Assembly: GCA_937943045.1 (NCBI GenBank)
Contig: CALEBN010000018.1
Span: 1 to 39,011, forward strand
Direction: 5' to 3'
Length of the DNA: 39,011 bases
Source of the DNA: an uncultured Collinsella sp.
Lineage (GTDB): Bacteria; Actinomycetota; Coriobacteriia; Coriobacteriales; Coriobacteriaceae
Below the pieces are notes generated by a model that did not search any database, was not told the DNA's origin, and saw nothing but the letters and a program-made list of their open reading frames with translations. The translations under genes and the position numbers were made by a program. This document shows, one piece after another, positions 22,106 to 30,381 of this stretch. Within the stretch, counting starts at the first letter, position 1. Every line of letters starts with the position of its first letter.

Positions 22106-22912
22106 CTACTCCTCCTCGAGGGCAGCGATGACCTCGTCGGTCATGTCCATGGTGCTGTAGACGTCCTGGACGTCGTCGAGCTCCTCAAGACGGTCGATGA
22201 GGCGCTGAACCTTCTTGGCGTCGGCGCCGGAGACCTCGGTCGGGGTGGTCGGGACCATGGTGGTCTCGGAGCCCTTGACCTGGACGCCCTGCTCCTCGAG
22301 CGCCTTGGAGACAGCCATGACCTCGTTGGCGGTAGTCCAGACGATCCACTCCTCGCCGGCGTCCTCGTAGTCCTCGCCACCGGCCTCGGCGATCGCCATC
22401 ATGAACTCATCCTCGTCACCAGCAGCACCGTTGGCGATCATGGTCTCCTTCTTGGCGTTCTCGTCCAGGACCTCCTTGGCAACGACGATCTGGCCCTTGC
22501 GCTCAAACTGGAAGGCGACGGAACCGGAGGTGCCCAGGTTGCCACCAGCGTGGGAGAAGGCGGAACGGACATCGGCGGCGGTGCGGTTGCGGTTGTCGGT
22601 CAGGCAGTCGACGTAGACGGCAACGCCGGCGGGACCGTAGCCCTCGTACACGATGTTCTCGTAGACGGCGGCATCGGCACCCGAACCAAAGGCCTTATCG
22701 ATAGCGGACTTGATCTTGTCCTTAGGCATGGACTGAGCCTTGGCCTTGGCAACGGCAGCGGCGAGGCTGGCGTTGTTCTCGGGCAGCGGGTCGCCGCCGA
22801 GACGGGCAGCAACGGTGATGTTGCGGCTGAGCTTGGAGAAGAGGGCGGAACGCTTGGCGTCCTGCGCGCCCTTACGATGCTTGGTTGTGGCCCACTTAGA
22901 GTGTCCGGACAT
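22106..22912 (-). CDS. yebC: YebC/PmpR family protein
   Basis: 268 residues, complete. The N-terminal SGHSKWATTKHRKGAQDAKRS is the family signature, followed by the ARLGGDPLPENNASLAAAVAKAKA helix and the VYEGYGPAGVAVYVDCLTDN core; these are unmistakable. The family was first described as DNA-binding regulators, but more recent work ties several members to translation of difficult, proline-rich stretches. At 268 residues it is some 20 longer than common members because of an acidic loop (GEDYEDAGEEW) in the second domain. AGGAG lies 7 nt before the ATG. Monocistronic: terminator at 21991-22036. Confidence 0.95.
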   Translation of the reverse strand: MSGHSKWATTKHRKGAQDAKRSALFSKLSRNITVAARLGGDPLPENNASLAAAVAKAKAQSMPKDKIKSAIDKAFGSGADAAVYENIVYEGYGPAGVAVYVDCLTDNRNRTAADVRSAFSHAGGNLGTSGSVAFQFERKGQIVVAKEVLDENAKKETMIANGAAGDEDEFMMAIAEAGGEDYEDAGEEWIVWTTANEVMAVSKALEEQGVQVKGSETTMVPTTPTEVSGADAKKVQRLIDRLEELDDVQDVYSTMDMTDEVIAALEEE

Positions 22913-23044
22913 ACGTGTCTCCTATCGGTTTCGACCTAAAGCCCAGCGCGAATGCTCGGGCAATAAAAACAAACGCTATAAATGATATACCTACTGGCCT
23001 GTGAGATAAACAAAAAAATGAAGGCGTCGTGATGATGCAGCCCC

Positions 23045-23077
23045 TTGGCACAAAGCAGCCTGACCCCAATGCGCCAA
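23045..23077. repeat. Hairpin with CCTGACCCC loop
   Basis: TTGGCACA (23045-23052) pairs with TGCGCCAA (23070-23077), 7 of 8, around a loop containing CCTGACCCC. It is 8 bp past the stop of the DUF6020-like gene. Same build as the hairpins at 20399, 25290 and 25371. Confidence 0.5.
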
Positions 23078-23084
23078 TCTTTGG

Positions 23085-25268
23085 TTAGGTCCACAGGCGG
23101 TCGCTGCGGGTGATCGTGGCGCCGATGGCGAAAGGCATGCATGCAATGACCGGGTACAGGTAGCGCATGTAGGTCGACCCATTACATGGACCAATCAGGC
23201 ACACGGCGAGCACGCCCAGCAGCGGTATCCAGATGGCCAGCGCGCGCCACGAATGGCGGCGCAACAGGTAGACCACCACGATGATCATGATCCACACGTA
23301 GGTGGCCGAGCTCATGGTGAGCGAGATAAACGGAATGCGCTGCACCGCCACGCGGTACAGGTTAATCAGGTGGTCGCACCAGCGCACGGCTTTGCTGTCG
23401 ACCGGATGGAAGTCAAAGTACTTGAGGTTATCGGGCTTCGCCATGATCTCGGCACTGCGCGCCGTGCTGTAGACCCACGCATCGCGAGCGCTCGGATAGA
23501 AGTACCCGTAGTAGTTATTGACGAGCGCCGAGATATAGCACTCGGGGTCCTTTTTGAACATCTGGGCCCACACCTTAAAATAGGCCTTGATGTCCTCCTG
23601 CGAGGCGTACTCATTGAAGCAGTTTTTGACGGCATCCGATTTGTCGGGGTTGTAGCGACGACCCAGATTCTCGTACTTGAGCACACGGTCGATCACGGCA
23701 CGCTCTTCGTCGGTCACCAAGCCGTCGCAAGGAGCCTCCACGATGGTGCCGTCCTCCTTAACCGTGGGGTTGACGCCCGAGTTGAGGCCGTCGTGCTTTT
23801 GGACAAAACGAGCCGTCTGCTGGAACGGAATCGAGAGGATTTCGCGCTTGGAACCAGGCGTGATGTCATGTGCCGGCATAAAGACCTTGGTGAAGTACAT
23901 ATTAGAGGCAAGGCAGAGTGCAAGCACCGCAAGAACTCCCACCCAGCGGAAACGCGGGGTGGTGCCCGAAGGCGCAGCACCAGCCTGCTTGGCTGCACGA
24001 CGAGCCACGTGCGCGTCCCATGCGCAAAACGCCGCCGCGATTACGCATGCCGCCAGGGGAAACACCAGGCCGCCGTTGCGCAGAAACGTGGAACCCATGG
24101 CGCCCATAGCGAGCAGCAGCCAGTCATGGCGCGCAAAGAGCACGGGCCTCTGTTCGCCCGCACGCTCGGCATTGGCATCGCGACGGGGCAGGCCGCATGC
24201 CACAAGCTTCACGGTCTGCACCAACAGCACCAAAAACGCGTCGGCAAACAGCACATCTTTGGTAAGCAGGGCCGCGTAGTTGGAGAACATGGGCATAAAC
24301 ACAAAGAACAGCAAGATCACGCCGCGGACCGGCAGGCTCACGCCTAGCTTGCGCAGCGACGAGATGGAATAGGCCATACAGGCGGCCGTAATGACGAACT
24401 GAGCGCAGGTGTAGATGGCAAGACCTGCGTTGGCGCTGTTGAACAGTGAAAGCCCCAGCTGGACGCACGAACCGATGATAGCCGTGTGCACCACGGGGTG
24501 ATGTCCGTTGAGCAACACATTGGGATTGAGCAGACGCAGGTAGTCACTCGTGCCGTTGGGGTAGTTGAACCACTGGCGAATCTGCGCACCCGTATCTCCC
24601 ATAAAAAGGCCGGGCAGCGAGGCGATAAGCGTGGGCGCCCAGACAATCATGAGCACAAGAAACGGCCCGACAAAGGGATGGACCGAGAGCAAGGCGTGGG
24701 CAACACGCCACACGCGACCAAAGTGGGTCTCCGAAAACGGAATGCGGCGGGAGCTCAACCAATCCAAAAACTCAAAAGCCAGATAGAAGGCCACAATCGC
24801 CAGAAGCATCCAGCCCGCGCCGCCAATCCAGGCGCAGATAACGCGTGCCTTGTCGCCCAGCACAATCTCTGCCGAATCGGTAAGGTCGTAGCTACGGCCG
24901 AACACCATGCAAACGGCAAAGAACAGCGATGGCAGCACGACCGACGGGCGCCAAGCGTCACCGCGGCCAAAGAACACATAGCGAAACGGCAGCGTGAGCA
25001 AGCAGGCAAGCGCGAGCAGCATCACTGCGTCGGTATGGCCGGCAAACGAGAGAAGTACCTCGTAGCACACGTAGAGCGTGCCCGTCACCTTGGGGTCGAT
25101 CGCCAGGACCGCATTGCTCGACACCGGGGCGGGATCGATGGAAAACGCCGTAGTCGCCAGCAGGGCGAGCAAAAATGCGATGAGCGTCTGCTTGGCGGGA
25201 TAGCGCTTAAACCAAACGATGCGGGCGGCGTCGCGCGCAGCCGTTGCGGAGAGGTCGGAATCCTTCAC
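23085..25268 (-). CDS. Large polytopic membrane protein, DUF6020-like
   Basis: 727 residues with about 12-14 hydrophobic segments in two blocks (about 28-480 and 630-725). Between them is a soluble region of about 150 residues with ILSIPFQQTARFV, YNPDKSDAVKNCFNEYASQE and NNYYGYFYPSARDAWVY. The order of many N-terminal helices, loop motifs and a periplasmic-type domain resembles DUF6020 proteins and, more distantly, GT-C glycosyltransferases, for which no catalytic acidic motif can be assigned with confidence. The start is a GTG at 25268 with AAAGG 11 nt upstream, a long spacing, so the start is uncertain. The gene stands alone between lgt and yebC, bounded on both sides by CCTG(T/A)CCC-loop hairpins. 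Confidence 0.75.
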   Translation of the reverse strand: MKDSDLSATAARDAARIVWFKRYPAKQTLIAFLLALLATTAFSIDPAPVSSNAVLAIDPKVTGTLYVCYEVLLSFAGHTDAVMLLALACLLTLPFRYVFFGRGDAWRPSVVLPSLFFAVCMVFGRSYDLTDSAEIVLGDKARVICAWIGGAGWMLLAIVAFYLAFEFLDWLSSRRIPFSETHFGRVWRVAHALLSVHPFVGPFLVLMIVWAPTLIASLPGLFMGDTGAQIRQWFNYPNGTSDYLRLLNPNVLLNGHHPVVHTAIIGSCVQLGLSLFNSANAGLAIYTCAQFVITAACMAYSISSLRKLGVSLPVRGVILLFFVFMPMFSNYAALLTKDVLFADAFLVLLVQTVKLVACGLPRRDANAERAGEQRPVLFARHDWLLLAMGAMGSTFLRNGGLVFPLAACVIAAAFCAWDAHVARRAAKQAGAAPSGTTPRFRWVGVLAVLALCLASNMYFTKVFMPAHDITPGSKREILSIPFQQTARFVQKHDGLNSGVNPTVKEDGTIVEAPCDGLVTDEERAVIDRVLKYENLGRRYNPDKSDAVKNCFNEYASQEDIKAYFKVWAQMFKKDPECYISALVNNYYGYFYPSARDAWVYSTARSAEIMAKPDNLKYFDFHPVDSKAVRWCDHLINLYRVAVQRIPFISLTMSSATYVWIMIIVVVYLLRRHSWRALAIWIPLLGVLAVCLIGPCNGSTYMRYLYPVIACMPFAIGATITRSDRLWT

Positions 25269-25289
25269 AGTCCGAATAGCCTTTCTAGA

Positions 25290-25333
25290 AACCTGCCAAA
25301 AAGGGACAGGTTTATTTTGGCAGGTTTTATCTG
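25290..25333. repeat. 44-bp hairpin repeat, right copy (inverted)
   Basis: Exact reverse complement of 20399-20442; see that entry. It lies 21 bp upstream of the DUF6020-like start, in the probable promoter or leader of that gene. Confidence 0.9.
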
Positions 25334-25370
25334 GGGAAACGTTACGGTTCTGTCATCGTTGCCCGGCAAA

Positions 25371-25405
25371 ACCACCACAAAGGTGCCTGTCCCCCTTGTG
25401 GTGGT
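25371..25405. repeat. Hairpin with CCTGTCCCCC loop
   Basis: ACCACCACAA (25371-25380) and TTGTGGTGGT (25396-25405) form a perfect 10-bp stem around AGGTGCCTGTCCCCC. It starts 10 bp past the lgt stop and could end the lgt transcript, although no T-run follows. Confidence 0.8.
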
Positions 25406-25414
25406 ATGTGGTGG

Positions 25415-26236
25415 CTAGGCGTCGAGGTAGATGCGCTGGGGACGGTTGCGGCGGAGGGCAAAGATGACAAGCGCCAGGCCCGCAATCACGAGTGGCAGAC
25501 TCAACAGCTGACCCATGGTGATGACGCCGCCCAGCAGATAGCCCAGCTGGGCATCGGGCACGCGCACAAACTCAATGAGGAAGCGGACGATGCCGTAACC
25601 CATCACAAACACGCCCATAAACGTGCCCTGGGGCAGCAGCGGTTTTTTGCGGCTGAGCACCTGCAAGATGCAAAAGAGCACAATGCCCTCTAGGAATGCC
25701 TCGTAGAGCTGGGAGGGATGGCGCGGCATATCGCCCGCGGCGCCGCCGAAGATCACGCCCCAGGGCAGATCGGTCGGCTTGCCCCACAGCTCGCCGTTGA
25801 CAAAGTTGGCGCAGCGCCCCAGGCACAGGGCCAGCGGAGCACCGATGACCGCAAGGTCTGCCAAAGTCCAGGCATCGAGCTTGTACATACGGCACACGAG
25901 CGCGCCACCGATGATGCCGCCCACCAGGCCGCCATGAAAGCTCATGCCGCCCTCGTTGGTGGCAAAGATCTCGAGCGGATGCGCCCAGTAGTAGCCGTCG
26001 CCGTAGAAAATGACGTAGAACAGGCGGGCGCCAATGATAAGGCCAAAGACTACACCGACCACGACGCTCGTCAGGTCGTCGACCGTAATGTCGAAACCCC
26101 AGCGACGCTGCGTGCGGTACATGACGACCGCCGTGAGCAGGGTGCCGACCACATAGGCCAAGCCGTACCAGTAGATAGTGATGGGCCCCGCCGAAATGGC
26201 GACGGGATCAAGCATATGGTAGAAGTCGTTGAGCAT
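25415..26236 (-). CDS. lgt: Prolipoprotein diacylglyceryl transferase
   Basis: Transfers diacylglycerol from phosphatidylglycerol to the lipobox cysteine of prolipoproteins at the membrane. 273 residues with seven hydrophobic segments. FHGGLVGG (100-107) holds the essential His, GRCANFVNGEL (140-150) is the Lgt signature with its Arg, and HPSQLYEA (173-180) is the second conserved block. GGAGG stands 6 nt before the ATG at 26236; the longest frame adds 20 unrelated residues. It acts on lipoproteins such as the sulfotransferase at 31589. A hairpin lies between it and the NifU-type gene, so the two need not be one transcript. Confidence 0.96.
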   Translation of the reverse strand: MLNDFYHMLDPVAISAGPITIYWYGLAYVVGTLLTAVVMYRTQRRWGFDITVDDLTSVVVGVVFGLIIGARLFYVIFYGDGYYWAHPLEIFATNEGGMSFHGGLVGGIIGGALVCRMYKLDAWTLADLAVIGAPLALCLGRCANFVNGELWGKPTDLPWGVIFGGAAGDMPRHPSQLYEAFLEGIVLFCILQVLSRKKPLLPQGTFMGVFVMGYGIVRFLIEFVRVPDAQLGYLLGGVITMGQLLSLPLVIAGLALVIFALRRNRPQRIYLDA

Positions 26237-26263
26237 GTCGACCCTCCTACTCCCTACATACAA

Positions 26264-26296
26264 ATGCGGCCGCGGGCCTTGCGCTCGCAGCCGCAT
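26264..26296 (-). terminator. Hairpin between nifU-type gene and lgt
   Basis: ATGCGGC (26264-26270) and GCCGCAT (26290-26296) with inner GCG/CGC pairs; on the minus strand TTGTATG follows. Possible terminator of the NifU-type gene or part of the lgt leader. Confidence 0.45.
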
Positions 26297-26345
26297 ATTT
26301 GGGCGTAACGTCTATGCGGAGTATGCCGTCCGCAGCTTTCGCATC

Positions 26346-26624
26346 TTAGAAGGGCGCGTACTCGTCGTACAGGTCCCCGGTCTCGCCGGAGGCATTGACC
26401 TGCTCGACACGGGTAACGCCGGGTACGTGCTCCTTGAGGATACGCTCGATACCCATGGACAGGGTCAGTGCGCTCATAGGGCAGCCGGCGCAGGCACCCT
26501 GCAGTTCCAGCTTGACGACGCCCTTGTCGTCGACACCTACATACTCCATATCGCCGCCGTCGGCCTGCAGGTTGGGGCGGATCTCCTCAAGAACCTTCTT
26601 AAGCAGCTCTTCGTTAACAGCCAC
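26346..26624 (-). CDS. NifU-like C-terminal domain protein (Fe-S scaffold)
   Basis: 92 residues, the stand-alone Nfu domain that carries or delivers Fe-S clusters. The core is IRPNLQADGGDMEYVGV followed by GACAGCPMS with the cluster cysteines Cys45 and Cys48. The start is GTG at 26624 with AGGAG 5 nt before it. No other Fe-S assembly gene is nearby. It would serve anaerobic Fe-S enzymes in general, such as the activase at the right end of the window; that link is inference. Confidence 0.93.
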   Translation of the reverse strand: MAVNEELLKKVLEEIRPNLQADGGDMEYVGVDDKGVVKLELQGACAGCPMSALTLSMGIERILKEHVPGVTRVEQVNASGETGDLYDEYAPF

Positions 26625-26737
26625 AGGGGCTCCTTTCTCACAATAACGCGGGCGCGCCCGCGGACAGGGGCTATGTTACTACAGCCGTGTACCCGCTCAC
26701 GAGCCATCCATGCGCGCAGACACGACTTTCACGAGCA

Positions 26738-26766
26738 GTCAATTTGGGACGGGGCTCTTTGAGCTG
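26738..26766. repeat. GTCAATTTGGGAC repeat, copy A
   Basis: GTCAATTTGGGAC then GGGGCTCTTTGAGCTG. Its reverse complement appears with three differences at 28308-28335. Located in the 177-bp gap between the dCMP deaminase stop and the NifU-type start. Confidence 0.7.
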
Positions 26767-26801
26767 CTTTTGCCGGCGCCCGGCGCTAGCACACGCTACC
26801 G

Positions 26802-27326
26802 CTACTGCTGAGTTTGTCCCCCGGTACCAATCTGGACATCGACGATGACCTGGCGGTAGCTGATGCCGCAGGAGTCGAGAATGCGACGGCTGATACGGCC
26901 ATCGTCGGTGTCGGCGTACTTATTGTCCAGGTAGACAACCTCGCCCACACCTACCTGCGCCAGGATCTTGGCGCAGTCATGACACGGGAACAGCGTGACG
27001 TAGACCGTGGAACCCTCAAGGTCTTTGAGCGAGCCGCGGTAGTTGAGCACGGCGTTGGCCTCGGCATGGACTACGTAGTTATGCTTGTCCTGCAGCGGGT
27101 CATCGCTCGTGCCCCACGGGAAAAAGTCATCGTTGAGTGCCGAGGGCGTACCGTTGTAGCCCACCGAAAGGATGCGGTGGTTGGTGCTGGCGATGCACGC
27201 GCCCACCTGCGTATTGGGGTCCTTACTGCGGCGCTGCGCGGCGATGGCCACGCTCATAAAGAACTCGTCCCAGCTAATAACGTCGCGGCGCTTGCCCGAC
27301 GTGGTTTGATGAAGATCGTCCGACAT
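26802..27326 (-). CDS. dCMP deaminase family protein
   Basis: Zinc-dependent deaminase that turns dCMP into dUMP for dTTP synthesis. 174 residues. HAEANAV holds the zinc His87 and catalytic Glu89; FPCHDC holds Cys115 and Cys118. VGYNGTP in front is the usual substrate-side loop of the dCMP/ComEB group. GGAGG stands 8 nt before the ATG at 27326; the longer frame has no support. The C-terminal 20 residues (VQIGTGGQTQQ) are polar and probably free. An extended -10 lies 35 bp upstream. ComEB-type proteins share the fold, but no competence genes are near. Confidence 0.93.
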   Translation of the reverse strand: MSDDLHQTTSGKRRDVISWDEFFMSVAIAAQRRSKDPNTQVGACIASTNHRILSVGYNGTPSALNDDFFPWGTSDDPLQDKHNYVVHAEANAVLNYRGSLKDLEGSTVYVTLFPCHDCAKILAQVGVGEVVYLDNKYADTDDGRISRRILDSCGISYRQVIVDVQIGTGGQTQQ

Positions 27327-27360
27327 GGCAGACACCTCCGAAATCGCAATAGTTTGACAC

Positions 27361-27366
27361 ATTGTA
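27361..27366 (-). promoter_or_regulatory. Candidate dCMP deaminase promoter (-10)
   Basis: TGC-TACAAT on the minus strand, an extended -10, 35 bp before the start codon; no clear -35. A small hairpin GGTGGG/CCCACC (27377-27397) just upstream may end the coaX transcript. Confidence 0.5.
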
Positions 27367-27408
27367 GCAGGTGAAAGGTGGGGGCGCTTATCCCACCAGC
27401 CCCTCGCC

Positions 27409-28260
27409 CTACGCGCGACGAGGCTTTTGGTTGATGCGGTACAGCTCGGCGAGACCCCGCAGCGTCAGTGCGTCGTCTACCGTCAGGCTGTGGCCGACCA
27501 ACGCAGCGAGCGCCTCGGCATCGTCGCCGGTAATGACGATGGGCACGATACCCTCCCCCGCCGCCTTGGTCGAGCGCATCTCGGCAAGCACCATGTCGAG
27601 CATGCCGTCGATGCGGGCAACCTCGCCCAAGACCACGCCCGAACGCATGGCCTCGCGCGTGTTGCGACCGATCACATGCGTGGGTGCCGAGGGCTCGACC
27701 TGCGGCAGGCGCGCCGCAGCGGCCGAAAGCGAGCGGGCGCCAAGTGCCAGACCCGGCGCGATGACGCCGCCGACAAAGGTGCCGCGCGCATCGATGACCT
27801 CGATATTGGTCGTAGTGCCTAGGTCGATCACGATGCACGGAGAGCCGTAGACAGCACGGGCCGCCACGGCGTCGGCGATGCGGTCGGGGCCGATCTCGGC
27901 CGGATCGTCGTAGTGCACGGGCATGCCGGTCTTAAGTCCCGGCCCCACGGTGAGCACGCGCCCCGTGCAGGTGCGGGAAAGCGCCGCCTTCCACGGGCGC
28001 TCGAGCGCCGGCACCACGCAGCTCAGCACTGCGGCTGCGGGAACGAGCGCACCCGGCATGCCCGCATCGGCTGACAGCGCGCCAATGACCTGCGCGAGCC
28101 TCATGCGCGCCTCGTCGGCCGTGATGCTCGACGGCGTCGTGATCTCGCACGTCGCGAGCGGGCATTCCTGCGCCGCGGCCGAATCCTCGGCAAACAGGCC
28201 AAAGCGAATGAACGTGTTGCCCACGTCGACCGTCAATATATATGCGCACCCATTAAGCAT
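27409..28260 (-). CDS. coaX: Type III pantothenate kinase
   Basis: Phosphorylates pantothenate, the first step of CoA synthesis. 283 residues. ASKHA-fold signatures: TVDVGNTFIRFG (10-21) for ATP phosphate, the pantothenate-side EIGPDRIADAVAA, and CIVIDLGTTTNIEVID for the second phosphate loop; GGVIAPGL follows. It is about 25 residues longer than usual, mostly in an Ala-rich region at 60-90. AAAGGAG lies 8 nt before the ATG at 28260. CoA supply fits the CoA-thioester fermentation genes to the right, but that is only context. Confidence 0.94.
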   Translation of the reverse strand: MLNGCAYILTVDVGNTFIRFGLFAEDSAAAQECPLATCEITTPSSITADEARMRLAQVIGALSADAGMPGALVPAAAVLSCVVPALERPWKAALSRTCTGRVLTVGPGLKTGMPVHYDDPAEIGPDRIADAVAARAVYGSPCIVIDLGTTTNIEVIDARGTFVGGVIAPGLALGARSLSAAAARLPQVEPSAPTHVIGRNTREAMRSGVVLGEVARIDGMLDMVLAEMRSTKAAGEGIVPIVITGDDAEALAALVGHSLTVDDALTLRGLAELYRINQKPRRA

Positions 28261-28307
28261 CGTCGGCGCTCCTTTCGTCTGCCCAGCAGTATATCGCCTA
28301 CCCAAAC

Positions 28308-28335
28308 CAGCTAAAAAGCCCCGTCCCAAATTGAC
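28308..28335. repeat. GTCAATTTGGGAC repeat, copy B (inverted)
   Basis: On the minus strand GTCAATTTGGGAC then GGGGCTTTTTAGCTG, nearly the same as copy A at 26738-26766. It lies 48 bp upstream of coaX. A further TATACT at 28347-28352 on the plus strand could serve the OPT gene, without a good -35. Confidence 0.7.
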
Positions 28336-28399
28336 TACCTTGCGGCTATACTGATGCGCGGTCGTACGTGAGCTCACGCGTCGGCCCTTGGTAACCCGA

Positions 28400-28449
28400 C
28401 TTCCCGCGCCGTATCCGTAGCGGCGCTTGCGGGGGAAGCGGATATACGC
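28400..28449 (+). promoter_or_regulatory. Structured leader of the OPT transporter gene
   Basis: Two hairpins compete: CTTCCC(GC)GCCG with CGGC...GCGGGGGAAG (28400-28438), and CGCCGTATCCG (28407-28417) with CGGATATACG (28439-28448). The second ends just before the AAGGAG at 28451-28456. It may be a translational switch or only a stable leader. Confidence 0.35.
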
Positions 28450-28462
28450 AAAGGAGTTCTAT

Positions 28463-30166
28463 ATGAGCAATCCCTCGAACCGCACCTCGATGCGCGGTCA
28501 ACTCACGCTGCGCGGCGTCGTCATCGGCGTCCTTGGCTGCGTGATCATTACGGCAAGCTCGGCCTATACCGCCCTCAAGATGGGCGCACTCCCCTGGCCG
28601 ATCATTTTCGCTGCCGTCATTTCGCTGTTCTTCCTGAAGCTCATGGGCAACGCCAGCCTCAACGAGGCCAACGTCACCCACACCATCATGTCCGCAGGCG
28701 CCATGGTCGCCGGCGGTCTGGCGTTTACCATCCCGGGCGCCTGGATGCTGGGCTATGCCGACCAGATCAGTTGGCTCGACATGTTTATCGTGGCACTCGC
28801 CGGCACTATCCTGGGCCTACTGGCCACGGCACTCATCCACCGTCACTTTATCGTGGACGCCGCGCTGGAGTTCCCCACCGGCAACGCCGCAGCTCAGACC
28901 CTACGCGCGACCGAGGCCGGCGGCAAGACCGGCAAGCAGCTCTTTGGCTCCATGGCCATCGCAGGCATCTACAGCGTGCTGCGCGACGCCCTGGGCGTGG
29001 TGCCCAGCATGCTGTGCACGCTCAACATCCCCGGCGTGACCTTTGCCATCTACAACTCGCCCATGTTGCTGTCCATCGGCTTTTTGGTGGGCTTCGCCCC
29101 CGTCGCCTTCTGGTTTGCCGGCGCGCTGCTGGGCAACTTTGGCATCATCGTCGGCGGCACCGCTGCCGGCCTGTTCGATGTTGTGACCGCGCAGGGTATC
29201 GTCAAGTCCCTTGGTATGGGCCTTATGATGGGCTTTGGCGTCGCCGTCGTCCTTAAGGACATCCTGCCGCAGGTCGCCGGTATCGTCCGCGGCCTCGCCG
29301 CCGACAGCTCCACCGACACCGACGAGCAATCGCTCATCTCGGGCTCGCTTAAGCTCGACGCCGGCATCATCGGCCTGGGCACCGCCGCCATCGCCGTGAT
29401 CGTTGCCATCGCGCTCGACCTCGGTCCCGTCCCGGCCGTCATCGTCACGCTGTTCACCTTTGTTACCACCATCATGAGTGCGCAGAGCTGCGGCCAGACG
29501 GGTATCGACCCTATGGAGATCTTTGGCCTCATCGTCATGCTCATCGTGGCAGCCTTCGCGCAGCTCGCACAGGTCAAGCTGTTCTTTATCGCCGGCATCG
29601 TGGCCGTGGCGTGCGGCCTTGCGGGCGACGTCATGAACGACTTTAAGGCCGGAGCCGTACTGGGTACCAACCCGCGTGCACAGTGGGTCGGCCAGGCCAT
29701 TGGCGGCATCGTGGGCGCCCTGGTCGCTGCCGCCGTCATGGTCGCACTCGTCACCGCCTATGGTCCGGACGCCTTCGGCCCCGACAAGAGCTTTGTGGCC
29801 GCGCAGGCAAGCGTGGTCGCCACCATGGTCTCGGGCATCCCGAGCGTGCCGTGGTTTGCGGGCGGCTTTATCGCCGGCATCGTCATGTACTGGCTCGGCA
29901 TTCCGGCCATGATGATCGGTCTGGGCGTGTACCTGCCGTTCTACATGTCGCTCACGGCCTTCTTGGGCTCCTGCGTCAAGCTCGCCTACGACAAGTGGGC
30001 CGCACACCGCGACGCCGAGGCAGGCCTTTCGGACGAGGAGAAGGCTGCCAAGGATGCCGCCTTCCAGGAGCAGGGCCTGGTCGTTGCCAGCGGCCTGCTG
30101 GGCGGCGAGTCCATCGTCGGCGTTATCCTGGCGTTTGTCTCCGTGGGATTGAGTCTGCTGGGCTAA
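28463..30166 (+). CDS. OPT family oligopeptide transporter
   Basis: 567 residues, about 14 to 16 hydrophobic segments. The N-terminal QLTLRGVVIGVLGCVIITASSAYTAL (given in two parts in the family: TLRGVVIG and the first helix) matches the start of bacterial OPT proteins. The loop LEFPTGNAAAQTLRATEAGGKTGKQL and the motif SCGQTGIDPMEIFG are characteristic. Imports oligopeptides or metal complexes; the substrate is unknown. The C-terminal LSDEEKAAKDAAF is a short cytosolic helix. AAGGAG with a 6-nt spacer fixes the ATG at 28463, 12 codons inside the longest frame. It is alone, with a terminator at 30192-30230. Confidence 0.92.
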   Translation: MSNPSNRTSMRGQLTLRGVVIGVLGCVIITASSAYTALKMGALPWPIIFAAVISLFFLKLMGNASLNEANVTHTIMSAGAMVAGGLAFTIPGAWMLGYADQISWLDMFIVALAGTILGLLATALIHRHFIVDAALEFPTGNAAAQTLRATEAGGKTGKQLFGSMAIAGIYSVLRDALGVVPSMLCTLNIPGVTFAIYNSPMLLSIGFLVGFAPVAFWFAGALLGNFGIIVGGTAAGLFDVVTAQGIVKSLGMGLMMGFGVAVVLKDILPQVAGIVRGLAADSSTDTDEQSLISGSLKLDAGIIGLGTAAIAVIVAIALDLGPVPAVIVTLFTFVTTIMSAQSCGQTGIDPMEIFGLIVMLIVAAFAQLAQVKLFFIAGIVAVACGLAGDVMNDFKAGAVLGTNPRAQWVGQAIGGIVGALVAAAVMVALVTAYGPDAFGPDKSFVAAQASVVATMVSGIPSVPWFAGGFIAGIVMYWLGIPAMMIGLGVYLPFYMSLTAFLGSCVKLAYDKWAAHRDAEAGLSDEEKAAKDAAFQEQGLVVASGLLGGESIVGVILAFVSVGLSLLG

Positions 30167-30191
30167 ACCCAACAACAACGTACCCGTGCAG

Positions 30192-30230
30192 AGCGCGGGG
30201 TCGGAGACCATCCGGCCCCGCGCTTTTTTT
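30192..30230 (+). terminator. Rho-independent terminator of the OPT gene
   Basis: AGCGCGGGGTCGGA-gacca-TCCGGCCCCGCGCT, 13 of 14 paired, followed by seven or more Ts. It begins 26 bp after the stop. Confidence 0.92.
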
Positions 30231-30381
30231 GTATCTGCCGAAACCCTCGGCTTCAACCTCATTTGACGCGCCCCCTTTACCTACTCGTCTAAGTTTCACG
30301 TCAAGATGACCACCCCGCCTGCCGCGGTGTAGAGTAGAGGCAGCGGGCGCGATGCATAGCCCGCGGCGAAGCGAGGTGAAC

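Noticed and set aside
20399..25405. CRISPR array
   Set aside because: Repeats are few, in both orientations and kilobases apart; no regular spacers and no cas genes.
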